From Magnetococcales bacterium (GTDB taxonomy: Bacteria > Pseudomonadota > Magnetococcia > Magnetococcales > UBA8363): a stretch of DNA of 53,017 bases. This document shows, one piece after another, positions 1 through 8,458 of this stretch (positions are counted from its first letter, which is position 1; every line of letters starts with the position of its first letter). Below the pieces are notes generated by a model, which was not told the DNA's origin, made no database searches, and saw only the letters and a list, made by a program, of their open reading frames with translations. Position numbers and translations under genes: made by a program. The stretch is taken from NCBI GenBank assembly GCA_015660855.1, contig JACSDG010000031.1:1-53017 (forward strand), read 5' to 3'.

Positions 1-71
1 GATGCGGAGTTCCTGAAGATTGGCCAATTATCAATGAAATCAATGAAATATGAAAAAACCTACACTTGTAA

Positions 72-131
72 GGGGATGATCCCCCCCGGACCCCCGCAAA
101 AATTTTTGCCAAACTTTATTTTTCCGATACA
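72..131 (-). repeat. Dispersed modular repeat, copy 1 (module A)
   Basis: Read on the minus strand this begins GTATCGGAAAAATAAAG, runs through TTTGGCAAAAATTTTTGC and ends in a G-run/ATCAT/C-run palindrome. The same module recurs near 5592, 6519, 27686, 28075 and 45811. It lies beside the 3' end of the tRNA gene. The G/C palindrome could act as a terminator; that role is inferred. Confidence 0.8.
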
Positions 132-138
132 TAGATGA

Positions 139-214
<76 letters not shown>

Positions 215-313
215 TTCTGACGTGCGGGAAGACACTACACCACCAAAAAGGTTTCCTGTATACTCCGGGTCGGACTCATTGTCAATACTTCTTTCGCTGG
301 AGACATCGCAATC

Positions 314-1171
314 ATGGTTTGGGAAGTGCAGCTGGTCGCCCCCGATGGGCGTGAGGATGTTTGTAGCAGCCTACTGGAAACGGCGGGATCCATGGGGGCG
401 GTTATGGAATGGACTCCCGATGCCTCTGCCAAAGTACGGGTCAAAGGCTATTTTCCCGACACCATGAAACGCGATGATGTGGAACTGCGCCTCCGTCTGC
501 TGCTCTTGGCGGACGCGGTGACTTTGACGACCGACGGCATGCAGTGGCGACATCTCCCCGATCAGGATTGGGCCGAGGCCTGGAAAAAAGATCTCAAACC
601 CTTTCCCGTAGGCCAACGTTTTCTCATCCGTCCTTCCTGGTGGCCCAATGAGGAAACTACCCGTCTGGTGGTAACAATGGATCCGGGGTTGGCCTTTGGC
701 TCCGGCTCCCACGAAACCACCTCCGGATGCCTCGAAGCGATGGAATGGATCAGCGAAAAAAAAAATCTGGGAGCCTTCCTCGATATGGGATGTGGCTCCG
801 GCATCCTCGCCATGGGGGCTTCTCTCCTCGGGGCCACTTCCATAACCGCTTCCGATCTCGATCCCCAGGCAATCACAACTTCCAAGGAGAATTTTCTCCA
901 AAACTCCCTCGACACTATCGTCACCCTTCTGTCCAGTGATGTCCCCAGGGGACCCTTCGATACCATCGTCGCCAACATCCTTTCCGGCGTACTTCTCGAC
1001 AAAGCTTCCGATCTGGTGCGTGAACTTCGCCCCGGTGGACACCTGATTCTCGCAGGTCTCCTGGACCAGCAACATAGAGAAGTCCTGGTCGCCTATCTGT
1101 CTCTGGGGGTGCTCTCGGAAAAAATATATGAAAAATCACCCTGGATCATCCTCGTCCTCGCCAAACCTTAG
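314..1171 (+). CDS. prmA: Ribosomal protein L11 methyltransferase PrmA
   Basis: This is a cytoplasmic SAM-dependent methyltransferase that trimethylates ribosomal protein L11. The 285-residue length is close to the usual ~290. The conserved DPGLAFGSGSHETT segment precedes the SAM-binding DMGCGSGIL motif near residue 157, and a VANIL motif (family N-[IV]-L) follows near residue 217. The N-terminal ~100 residues match the L11-recognition domain in size. The ATG at 314 has a GGAG 11 nt upstream. It appears monocistronic: ~275 nt separate it from the stator operon. That gap holds AT-rich sequence and no gene I can support. Confidence 0.95.
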   Translation: MVWEVQLVAPDGREDVCSSLLETAGSMGAVMEWTPDASAKVRVKGYFPDTMKRDDVELRLRLLLLADAVTLTTDGMQWRHLPDQDWAEAWKKDLKPFPVGQRFLIRPSWWPNEETTRLVVTMDPGLAFGSGSHETTSGCLEAMEWISEKKNLGAFLDMGCGSGILAMGASLLGATSITASDLDPQAITTSKENFLQNSLDTIVTLLSSDVPRGPFDTIVANILSGVLLDKASDLVRELRPGGHLILAGLLDQQHREVLVAYLSLGVLSEKIYEKSPWIILVLAKP

Positions 1172-1446
1172 ACTTAGATTCCACCCTTGAATTTTTCCAA
1201 CCCCCCGACTCTATCCAGAAAAATGCCCCCCCCAGGATTCTCTCTTTCGCGGCCTGAAAAAAATCTGTTTGTGAAAAGTATTAAAGATTATCCCCGTTTG
1301 GCCCGAACTTACCTCCATGCGCGTGTGACTATCCGGAAAGATCAAGTTTCTCTGTGGTTATGATCTGGAAAAAAAGGGATGTGCGTTGTTGGGTGAATTC
1401 CTGAATATTTGTTCTTGTCTTTCTTAACAGAAAGAAGGAAAAAGGC

Positions 1447-2196
1447 ATGGATATTGCAACTATTGTCGGGATCGTTCTTGCGCTCGCCGTTGTCATTGGT
1501 GGAATATCGATAGACGGCGGGATCATGATGTTTATTAACATTCCCGGCATTCTCATCGTCGTCGGTGGAACCCTCGCAACCATGTTGGTCAGGCACAAGA
1601 TGGTTGATGTCATGGGATCCTTCAACGTACTGATGCGGGCCGTCTTCGTCAAAACGCAAGAACCGGAAAAAGTGATCGGGCAGATTATCGAAATGGCCAA
1701 TATCGCCAGAAAGGATGGTATCCTGGCGTTGGAAAAGTTTAAATCCAGCGACCCTTTTCTCCAAGGAGCTATCAACCATTGTGTTGACGGAGCCGATCCC
1801 GAGTTTCTTCAGAGCGTCCTTACCAGGGAATTGAACTATTTGTCCGAGCGGCATTTGCGGGGAATAGGTATATGGGAGGGCGTGGCAGAAATGGCTCCCG
1901 CCTTCGGCTTGATTGGCACCCTGGTCGGGTTGGTGCAAATGCTGGCCAACATGGCGGATCCTTCCTCCATCGGTCCGGCCATGGCCGTCGCCATTCTGGC
2001 TACCCTTTATGGCACTCTGATCGCCAACGTCGTCGCCATTCCTATGTGCACCAAACTGGCGACCTACAGCCAGGATGAACAAATGGTCAGACAGGTGGTC
2101 ATTGATGGCATGATTGGTATCCAGAAAGGAGTCAATCCCAGACTGCTTCACGAGGCACTGAAAGCTGCGCTGCCTCCGTCACGCCGGGATGCTTAA
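1447..2196 (+). CDS. Flagellar stator protein, PomA/MotA family
   Basis: This inner-membrane channel subunit would couple ion flow to flagellar torque. Its 249 residues align along their whole length with PomA as I remember it: the MDIATIVGIV start, ILIVVGGT in the second helix, a cytoplasmic loop with ARKDGILALE, then APAFGLIGTLVG and IGPAMAVAILATLYG in helices 3 and 4. The Thr residues of GTLVG and ATLYG, important in PomA, are kept. The position of the PomA Asp before VAPAMG is Glu here. A GAAGGAAAAAGG ribosome site precedes the ATG. The stop TAA overlaps the ATG of the next small ORF. It is the first gene of a run with a MotB-like protein and two PilZ proteins. Confidence 0.9.
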   Translation: MDIATIVGIVLALAVVIGGISIDGGIMMFINIPGILIVVGGTLATMLVRHKMVDVMGSFNVLMRAVFVKTQEPEKVIGQIIEMANIARKDGILALEKFKSSDPFLQGAINHCVDGADPEFLQSVLTRELNYLSERHLRGIGIWEGVAEMAPAFGLIGTLVGLVQMLANMADPSSIGPAMAVAILATLYGTLIANVVAIPMCTKLATYSQDEQMVRQVVIDGMIGIQKGVNPRLLHEALKAALPPSRRDA

Positions 2197-2315
2197 TGAG
2201 TACCTCCGGTTGGGTTCCCCCTGACGACGACATACTTGTGAGTCCGGGGGTTATATCGAGATCATGGATGGGGCGGGGCGGTTCAAAAAACACATCCCCG
2301 CACAGGTTACAATGA
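2196..2315 (+). CDS. Small ORF (39 codons) coupled between pomA-like and motB-like genes
   Basis: The ATG overlaps the stop of the PomA-like gene (TAATGA), and its own TGA overlaps the best start of the MotB-like gene (ATGA). It would encode a 39-residue peptide starting MSTSGWVPPDDDILVSPG, with an acidic N-terminal half and a basic tail. Overlap at both ends is typical of translational coupling. It may be a real small protein, a leader that couples translation, or the displaced 5' end of an ancestral longer motB after a frameshift. Its WMG and preceding acidic stretch vaguely recall the cytoplasmic start of PomB. I do not recognise a family. Confidence 0.4.
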   Translation: MSTSGWVPPDDDILVSPGVISRSWMGRGGSKNTSPHRLQ

Positions 2316-3106
2316 TGCCTCACTATCCTCCGTTAAAAAAAAATGCCACTCTCAAGTTAAATACTCTTACCAGCTTGATCCTGCTGTTGTTTGTCTTTTT
2401 TGTGTGGCTGCTTTCTTTCGCCAAGTTTGATATGCGCAAATTTGAAGAGGCGGCGGGATCCATTCGTGGCGCCCTGGGTCTGCCGCGTCTGGAATCCCTC
2501 GGGCTGTTGTCGCTCGGGGGGGGGGAAACGCTTGTCTCCGAGTTCAGTCAAGAAATCGCCATCATTCAGCTCGTCGGAAAAATTGGTTTCGTTCTCACCG
2601 AACGAAAAAATTCCGGTGAGGCTGAGGTGGTTGCCGTGGAACGTGGATTCATCGTGCGCCTGTCCAACGATTCCCTTTTCCAACCCTCCAGTATCAAACT
2701 TCGTGATGACATCAAGCCAACGCTGCAACAGCTCGGGCATCTGCTTGCTGAAGTGGAAAACGAGGTCTTTGTCAGCGGATACACCGATGATGCCCCGCCG
2801 CCTCCGGGTTTGACGTTTGCCTCCAATTGGGGATATTCTGCTGCCCTGGCGGCGGCTGTGGTTCAATTTCTCAGCGAAAATTCCGGGATCGCCCCTGTAC
2901 GCCTTCAGGCGGTTGGCATGGGACAGTACTCGCCCAGGCAACCCAACGACACCGATACCGGGCGGGCAGCCAATCGGCGCATAGAAATGTTCGTTTCCCG
3001 GGTCAAACAACCGCCCATGATTGAAAAAAATATTGAAACTCAGAAAACTTTCCCGCCTGAAGGGGGAGATGCTCCCGTCTCCGAACCTGCGCAGGCCGTT
3101 CCCTGA
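2312..3106 (+). CDS. MotB/PomB-like OmpA-domain protein lacking the channel aspartate
   Basis: This is predicted to have one N-terminal inner-membrane helix (about residues 17-37 from the chosen start), a short linker, and a C-terminal peptidoglycan-binding OmpA/MotB domain with VSGYTDD and GRAANRRIE. After the helix, LSFAKFDMRKFEEAAGS aligns with PomB LSFSEMDVLKFKQIAGS. Counting back through the ungapped helix, the essential PomB Asp24 falls on a Ser, in LTSLILLL. No acidic residue occurs anywhere in the helix. The start at 2312 (ATGATG, overlapping the previous TGA) is preferred; an upstream in-frame ATG at 2264 also exists. The gene follows the PomA-like gene and is followed by PilZ genes. 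Confidence 0.8.
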   Translation: MMPHYPPLKKNATLKLNTLTSLILLLFVFFVWLLSFAKFDMRKFEEAAGSIRGALGLPRLESLGLLSLGGGETLVSEFSQEIAIIQLVGKIGFVLTERKNSGEAEVVAVERGFIVRLSNDSLFQPSSIKLRDDIKPTLQQLGHLLAEVENEVFVSGYTDDAPPPPGLTFASNWGYSAALAAAVVQFLSENSGIAPVRLQAVGMGQYSPRQPNDTDTGRAANRRIEMFVSRVKQPPMIEKNIETQKTFPPEGGDAPVSEPAQAVP

Positions 3107-3122
3107 CATACACGGAGGTGAC

Positions 3123-3719
3123 ATGGCAACCGTAAAAAAAAATCAAGGGGATAACCAGCAACGGGCTTTTGTGCGCGTCGATGACTACTTGCCCATGTCG
3201 TGGCGTCGGGTTGATCCGGAGGAATTTGCAGAAATTATAAGTAATTTTGAAAAAAAACAAAATTTTCCGGCTATTTCCGACGACATCCAATCGGTATTGG
3301 TCAATCTGGAAGTTACCGACAAAATCCAGGTGCTTGAACGTACGGACCCGGTATTGGCGCGTATTCTTTCCCGTCTGGACATGAAGCTCAACATGCTGCT
3401 CAAGGTGTTCTACCCTGGAACCGAAGCCCGTCCCATGATTCCCACCTGGGTCAATTTGAGTGGTGGGGGGATTGCGTTCAAAGAAACGGGGCTTGATGTG
3501 AAGGTTGGAGAAGTTCTGGAACTGCGACTGGCCTTGTCGTTAGATTCTTTGGCATCCATCCAATGTTTTGCTCGTGTAGTCAAAATATTTCCTCTCGATG
3601 ATGAGGGAATGATCAAGGCGGCCTGCCAGTTTGAACCCATCCTCGATGCCGACAGGGAAAAGTTGATCCAACATATCTTCAAACGTCAGTCGGCAATGCT
3701 GCGGGCCAAGCGCGGTTAG
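3123..3719 (+). CDS. PilZ-domain protein with helical insertion
   Basis: This is a probable c-di-GMP receptor of 198 residues. The bipartite PilZ signature is present: RAFVR (RxxxR) near residue 14 and NLSGGGIAF (NxSxxG) near residue 111. About 95 residues of predicted helix separate the two, far more than in a compact PilZ domain. The C-terminus is basic and helical. The ATG at 3123 has a strong GGAGG site 4 nt upstream; a longer reading frame from 3021 overlaps the MotB-like gene and is less likely. It lies 16 nt after the MotB-like gene, so co-transcription is expected. That suggests it may tune the stator, as YcgR does. Confidence 0.85.
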   Translation: MATVKKNQGDNQQRAFVRVDDYLPMSWRRVDPEEFAEIISNFEKKQNFPAISDDIQSVLVNLEVTDKIQVLERTDPVLARILSRLDMKLNMLLKVFYPGTEARPMIPTWVNLSGGGIAFKETGLDVKVGEVLELRLALSLDSLASIQCFARVVKIFPLDDEGMIKAACQFEPILDADREKLIQHIFKRQSAMLRAKRG

Positions 3720-3781
3720 TGGCCAGACGGTATCTCTCTGGCTTGGTATGCTGGCGGACATGAGGGGAGGCAAGGATTGGA

Positions 3782-5590
3782 ATGACGGTTATGGCGGAAA
3801 ATAACCCCATAGGCAACCAGCCAGAAAATCTGATTTTTTGGTTTCGCCCAGTCACCCATGAGCAGTTAAATCGGATCCGGGATTGTCACAGCAAAGGCGC
3901 AGTCTTGCCTGTGGCCCGGTCGGGTTTGAGTCAATCGGTGGCGGCACTGCTTGCCAGGGAGGCCGGTATGCCTTCTCCCGGGGAGGGAAAAGGTGTGCGG
4001 GGGACGGATCGTTCAGCGGTTCTGGACGCCATGAATCGCAAGTTCAATCTGCTTCTGGAACATGTTTATCCGCCACAATCCGTTTTGTCACGCGCACCGG
4101 TTATGCTGGAACCCGAAGGACGGGGAGGAGTCGTTTGGCTTAAAAACGCCCCGTTTGCCGAAAACGATGTTCTGGAACTGCGTTTTCTTGTCAGTGCGCG
4201 GTTGCCTTGGCTGTTCCACGGTTACGCTCGGGTTGTCCGCATGCGTAAAGATTGGTCAACACGGGGAACTCGGGTAGAGTTCCGGTTTGAAACCGGACGG
4301 GCAACCCATGAAGACGCAAACCTTGTTCCGAATGCCCCCTCTCCCCCAGAACCAACCTTGACGGTTCCAGCACAGACTCCGGTACCTCAACCCAGGGCCA
4401 CCTTTTCACCGTCTTCCTTACCTCCGGTTCCAACCGCACAAAAACAACCCTTGCCTGAGCTGACCACAATTCAGAAAAAAAAACCAATCGTTGAAAAAAA
4501 AATACAAAAAACCGTGCCCCAGAACCAACCTTCCCTTGTCGTGGATGCGGATGGCAAGTACGAGCACATGTTGCAGGAAGGGTTGAAAATGTCCCAGCTG
4601 GCCGTTGAGGATGCTGTGGTCAACAAGGGGGAGGATCCCCATCTGCGCTTCCAACCTCAAGCAGATCAAAGACGCGATTTTCGTATCAACGACCGAATTC
4701 CTTTTGTATGGTGCCATGTTTCCGATACCGCTCTCCAAGAGGCCATGGTGACCTTTCACAAGGACAAAGCCTTCGGTCTTCGCACCATCATCCGTAACCA
4801 ACAAAAAATCCTTGCTATTCTGTCCGATATCCAGGAACAGTTGAAACGCAAACATTCCAAGGCCAGAAAAAATGTGGATTGGCACCGGGATCGTCTATCC
4901 TGGCTGTTTTTGCGCGCTGCTTCTGAAAATGATGAAAATTATTTTCTTGGCATGACTGAACTCTTTGCCGCCATTGCCCGTGATATTTCCAAGCAAGCGG
5001 GCGGTAGTGGTGGTCAATGGAGCATTCAGGTTCTGTCACTGTTGCGTCATATGATGGAGTTGCGGCAGGTTCGCGATCAATCCAATCCTGTGACCGAAGC
5101 CAATGCTTTGAAAAAAGCCAATGCAAGCTTGGAAGATGTTGAGCGGCAGTTACCCAAAGCTTTGCAGAAGGTTGAAGAAAACGAACCGGCTTTGGCCGCC
5201 AAGCTGAAAATGTATATGGAAGCCATTGCCACCATTGATTTGACTCAACATGATCGACCGGTGGGACAGTCTCCCGACGGCAAAGATCTTTTCACTGTCA
5301 ACCTGAGTGCCACCGGTCTGGCTTTCAGAACACGTCGATTGTGGGTAAAAAAGGGTGATATTCTGGAGATGCGCATCTTTTTGAGTACAGGGGGAGACCG
5401 TTTTGATCCGGTCACTACTTATGGCCGGGTTGTGTTTGTCAATGAACCGGTAGACAACAAGATCAAGGTTGCCACCTATATCGATCCTAAGCCTTTAGTT
5501 TTCGAACAGAAAATTTATCTACACATCGCGCGCAGACAGAGGGAGCTGCTTTCTGATCGGTCGTTGACGAAAGATGCAGATGATTTTTAA
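3782..5590 (+). CDS. Large PilZ-domain protein (tandem PilZ-like)
   Basis: This 602-residue protein has no signal peptide. An N-terminal PilZ-like region (about 85-180) has the strand pattern, as in ENDVLELRFLV, but no clear RxxxR/NxSxxG pair, so it looks degenerate. A Pro/Lys-rich linker follows (about 185-260). The C-terminal half carries RRDFR near residue 298 and NLSATGLAF near residue 506. A ~205-residue mostly helical insert separates the two motifs. It looks like an expanded paralogue of the preceding gene, 62 nt upstream. It probably senses c-di-GMP next to the stator proteins. The gene ends at a dispersed repeat that may terminate the operon. Confidence 0.75.
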   Translation: MTVMAENNPIGNQPENLIFWFRPVTHEQLNRIRDCHSKGAVLPVARSGLSQSVAALLAREAGMPSPGEGKGVRGTDRSAVLDAMNRKFNLLLEHVYPPQSVLSRAPVMLEPEGRGGVVWLKNAPFAENDVLELRFLVSARLPWLFHGYARVVRMRKDWSTRGTRVEFRFETGRATHEDANLVPNAPSPPEPTLTVPAQTPVPQPRATFSPSSLPPVPTAQKQPLPELTTIQKKKPIVEKKIQKTVPQNQPSLVVDADGKYEHMLQEGLKMSQLAVEDAVVNKGEDPHLRFQPQADQRRDFRINDRIPFVWCHVSDTALQEAMVTFHKDKAFGLRTIIRNQQKILAILSDIQEQLKRKHSKARKNVDWHRDRLSWLFLRAASENDENYFLGMTELFAAIARDISKQAGGSGGQWSIQVLSLLRHMMELRQVRDQSNPVTEANALKKANASLEDVERQLPKALQKVEENEPALAAKLKMYMEAIATIDLTQHDRPVGQSPDGKDLFTVNLSATGLAFRTRRLWVKKGDILEMRIFLSTGGDRFDPVTTYGRVVFVNEPVDNKIKVATYIDPKPLVFEQKIYLHIARRQRELLSDRSLTKDADDF

Positions 5591-5591
5591 A

Positions 5592-5782
5592 CGTATCGAA
5601 AAAATAAAGTTTGGCAAAAATTATTGTGTGAGACCGGGGGAATCATCCCCCCCGTGCTGCGATTTGGAGGCGGCAGCCCACCAAGGATATTTTTTAATAA
5701 TTAACACGGTAAGATAAATTGTATTTTTTGGCTTGTCGCACCCCTAAAGGTTTTTTATTTTTGCCCGAAGGGCATCATGTTC
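5592..5782 (+). repeat. Dispersed modular repeat, copy 2 (modules A, degenerate B, C)
   Basis: Module A (CGTATCGAAAAAATAAAG, then a G-run/ATCAT/C-run palindrome) starts 2 nt after the PilZ stop. A degenerate module B (TTGGAGGCGGCAGCCCACC) follows. Module C with the hairpin GCCCGAAGGGC is near 5763. This fills most of the 294-nt gap before the rhodanese gene; no ORF there is supported. Confidence 0.75.
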
Positions 5783-5884
5783 CTGGCCAGGGATGTTTGA
5801 CTTTCTATTTCCTTTGGCCTATCCTTCCCAGAGGGTTGTTTTCGTTTTTGTATTGAACGCAGTAAACCTGAGGGAGAACGGGTT

Positions 5885-6514
5885 ATGATGATCAAGAAAA
5901 GATGGTGGATGTTGGGTGCGGTTGTTGCGGCCGTGCTGGGCTTCAGTTCTTTGGCTTCTGCGGAAGAGGCAGCAGCCGACGGCACTCCACTGGGCAAGGA
6001 GGTTGCTGACAAGGAACAGGCTTACGCCAAAGGGGTTGTCTTGTCTCCGTTCACCTTGAACGGCCATGAAGTGAAGCAGGACCGAGCGACTGGGGTTCCG
6101 GACGATTTCAAGGATCCTTCGGTGCGCAAATGTAAGCCTTTCTGCGCCCAGCCCATGGAAGTTCCAGGAGCGACTCTGTTCAAGGTGGAAGATTTTCCCA
6201 AAATGGCGGCTGACATCAACGCCGGTAAAATCCTCATTGTGGACATGCGTACCCCCGACTGGTTTGAAAAAGGGACCGTTCCCGGATCGGTCAACCTGCC
6301 TTACAGCGACTTGACCGCCAGTGCCACCAAAGCCAAGGCCAAAGTGAAGAAGCTTGAAGACAAGCCGATCATCGTTTTTTGCAACGGTTGGTGGTGTGGA
6401 CAAAGCCCCCAGGGCATCAAAGCTTTGGTAGAAATCCAATATCCTGGCAAAATCTATTGGTTCCGTGGCGGCAACCAGGATTGGGTTGACGCCGGTCTGC
6501 CCCTGGTAAAGTAG
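5885..6514 (+). CDS. Exported rhodanese-domain protein
   Basis: The 209-residue protein has a Sec-type signal peptide: MMIKKRWW, a hydrophobic core, and likely cleavage after LASA. The mature part has a rhodanese domain in its C-terminal half: the DMRTPDWFEKGTVPGSVNLP strand/helix, then the active-site loop FCNGWWCGQS and a terminal WFRGGNQDWVDAG helix. The loop has two cysteines; either could be the persulfide carrier, and this is not the classic CxxGxR loop. It should act in the periplasm on sulfur or thiol chemistry; the substrate is unknown. A GGGAGAACGGG site precedes the ATG. It is flanked by dispersed repeats on both sides and looks monocistronic. Confidence 0.85.
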   Translation: MMIKKRWWMLGAVVAAVLGFSSLASAEEAAADGTPLGKEVADKEQAYAKGVVLSPFTLNGHEVKQDRATGVPDDFKDPSVRKCKPFCAQPMEVPGATLFKVEDFPKMAADINAGKILIVDMRTPDWFEKGTVPGSVNLPYSDLTASATKAKAKVKKLEDKPIIVFCNGWWCGQSPQGIKALVEIQYPGKIYWFRGGNQDWVDAGLPLVK

Positions 6515-6518
6515 TTCG

Positions 6519-6730
6519 GGCATCGGAAAAATAAAATTTGGCAAAAATTATTGCGGGGGTTAAGGAAGGGGGGCATCCCCCCCTCCTGGTGGGGGTTTGA
6601 TACGAGAGCACCCCCCCCGTAAGCAATGAAGCGGTAAAATCAAAATCAAAGTCAAAAGAAAAACCTTGGAGGCTCTGCCTCCAAACCTCCGCCGGGGGGG
6701 ATGATCCCCCCCGGCCCCCCACAATAATTC
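6519..6730. repeat. Dispersed modular repeat, copy 3, between convergent genes
   Basis: Module A starts after the rhodanese stop. A perfect 8-bp hairpin, TTGGAGGC-TCT-GCCTCCAA, lies at 6666-6684, and a second G/C palindrome in inverted orientation ends at the HAD gene stop. Sitting between convergent genes and able to form stems both ways, it probably serves as a bidirectional terminator (inferred). Confidence 0.75.
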
Positions 6731-6732
6731 GG

Positions 6733-7461
6733 TTACACAGACACTGAGTTCCACCAATCGGCCACAATATCCGCAAGCCCAGTCAAATCGGCCACGATGC
6801 GACAATCGGGGGGAAAAGGATTGGGACACCCCGTGGCCACCACCCCCAAAAAAGAAGCCCCGACCGCCACCGCAGCGCGATGATCCGAGTCGGAATCACC
6901 AATAAACAACAATTCCCTGGCTTGACATTGTTCACGCCGGATCACTTCGGCCAGCAGGCTTTCTTTTTTGGTGGGGCCACCAAAGATTCCACGAAAAAAT
7001 CGATGGATGTCACGACCTTGGATGATTTCGACAACTTCCTCCTGGGGAGCCGCCGAAACAACGTAGGATGGAATCAAGGGCCAACTTTGTAAATACTCCA
7101 GGCTGCCTGCAATGGGAGGGGCGAACAAGGTGCGTTGGTAGATACTGTCTTTATAACGCGCAACAAGACGGTCCAGGGGGTCATTTTCCAGGGCAATTCC
7201 CAAAACCTCCCTGAATATCATTTTAATACGCTCCCGGCGAAAAATTCCTCGGGTTTGATTCCACAGGACTCTGGCCTGTGGACCTTTGCCTGGCATCTCC
7301 ATTTCTACCAAACTTTCCAGGGCATCGTCCTTGATGGGAACAGAATCGGCCAGCACCCCGTCAAAATCAAAGACAACAGCCTGAATTTGCAAGGCGTTAA
7401 ACTTTGCGATCATTTCTTTGCGCTGTTTGTAATTCATCCCGGAGTGACAGGGGGAAATCAT
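6733..7461 (-). CDS. HAD-superfamily hydrolase (phosphatase)
   Basis: This 242-residue soluble protein shows HAD motifs in order: motif I FDFDGVLADS (nucleophile and acid Asp near residues 32 and 34), a helical cap, motif II VVSAAP, motif III Lys in TKKES, and motif IV IGDSDSD. The pattern is that of phosphoglycolate-phosphatase or beta-phosphoglucomutase-like enzymes. The substrate cannot be assigned from sequence. The ATG at 7461 has AAGG upstream; ATGs at 7437 and 7413 are alternatives. It lies 25 nt downstream of the TPR-like gene on the same strand, so the two may be co-transcribed. Confidence 0.85.
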   Translation of the reverse strand: MISPCHSGMNYKQRKEMIAKFNALQIQAVVFDFDGVLADSVPIKDDALESLVEMEMPGKGPQARVLWNQTRGIFRRERIKMIFREVLGIALENDPLDRLVARYKDSIYQRTLFAPPIAGSLEYLQSWPLIPSYVVSAAPQEEVVEIIQGRDIHRFFRGIFGGPTKKESLLAEVIRREQCQARELLFIGDSDSDHRAAVAVGASFLGVVATGCPNPFPPDCRIVADLTGLADIVADWWNSVSV

Positions 7462-7486
7462 ATCAGGAACCTTTTTACAGTCATTT

Positions 7487-8362
7487 TCAATAGTTAAAAC
7501 CCGATGACATCATCCCTTCCCTGGTCCGGTGAAAAAAACGAATTTTAATATGGGAAAGAATATGTTGTCCCAGTTGGGATCGGGATATGGCCTGGTATAA
7601 CCTTGCATTGAGAATTCCAAGATGGTCCCCTCGTACCGAAGTTTGAATTCCCCACATCAGGAACACCTGTTTTTTGGATTCCTTGCCCCCGGATGCAACG
7701 GGCTGATTATACAAGAATTCCATGTGAACAGCCGGTGATCGGAACACCCCCATGGGCAGGAGTTCTTCCAGACGCAAAACTGCGATGGCAATCTGTTGTA
7801 AACGTTCAAGCTCTGGATCGGCAATATTTTTTTCCCTGAGAAACAAAACTGATTGAGAAAGAAAATCATATTCCCTGGCCGTAACACGGGCATTGGCCCG
7901 GATGGCCAAGTCAAGATAATGCCAGGAGGCCTGGAAAAAACCGGAGACCATGCAATCTTTGACCAGCATGCGCAACAGTTCGCCATCCGCTGGAGCCAAT
8001 TCATGGGCACGCCGCGCCATTTCCCGCGCCTCTGAGTAATACCCCATTTTCCTTAAAGATTCACTGTAATCACGAAAGATTGCAGGATCATCGGGGGAAT
8101 TCTCCAGAATGGCATAGTGATGGCGACGCATGGACTCTTCATCTTTGGCCAGACAGGCCAGGCGGGCCAGGATCAATCGGGCGATGTTGCCATGGGACAT
8201 GACAAAATCTTCCGCCTCATCCTGTAATGCGACAAGACTTTCTCTATCAATGTGAATTTCGTAGTTAAAAAATCTCTCAGAATCCCTGAGAATTCTGGTC
8301 AATCTTTTTTCATCTTCAGAACGAGCCACGTCCCAAACCTCCTGGAAACCTTGACGAACCAT
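7487..8362 (-). CDS. TPR-like helical protein of unknown function
   Basis: This is a predicted cytoplasmic protein of about 291 residues. The middle region has repeated helix pairs of TPR type, such as ILENSPDDPAIFRDYSESLR followed by MGYYSEAREMARRAHELAP. The C-terminal ~100 residues match nothing I recognise. I prefer the ATG at 8362 because AGGGA lies 8 nt upstream; a GTG at 8422 would add 20 residues. It is upstream of the HAD gene. Such proteins usually scaffold partners; no partner can be named from the context. Confidence 0.65.
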   Translation of the reverse strand: MVRQGFQEVWDVARSEDEKRLTRILRDSERFFNYEIHIDRESLVALQDEAEDFVMSHGNIARLILARLACLAKDEESMRRHHYAILENSPDDPAIFRDYSESLRKMGYYSEAREMARRAHELAPADGELLRMLVKDCMVSGFFQASWHYLDLAIRANARVTAREYDFLSQSVLFLREKNIADPELERLQQIAIAVLRLEELLPMGVFRSPAVHMEFLYNQPVASGGKESKKQVFLMWGIQTSVRGDHLGILNARLYQAISRSQLGQHILSHIKIRFFHRTREGMMSSGFNY

Positions 8363-8458
8363 CAAACAATCCCTAATACCGAACCCTACAGGGTTTTCGC
8401 AGTTTATTGAACGTTGTTTCACCTGTATTCCGGTATACTGTGGTTTTGGTTTCCAAAC

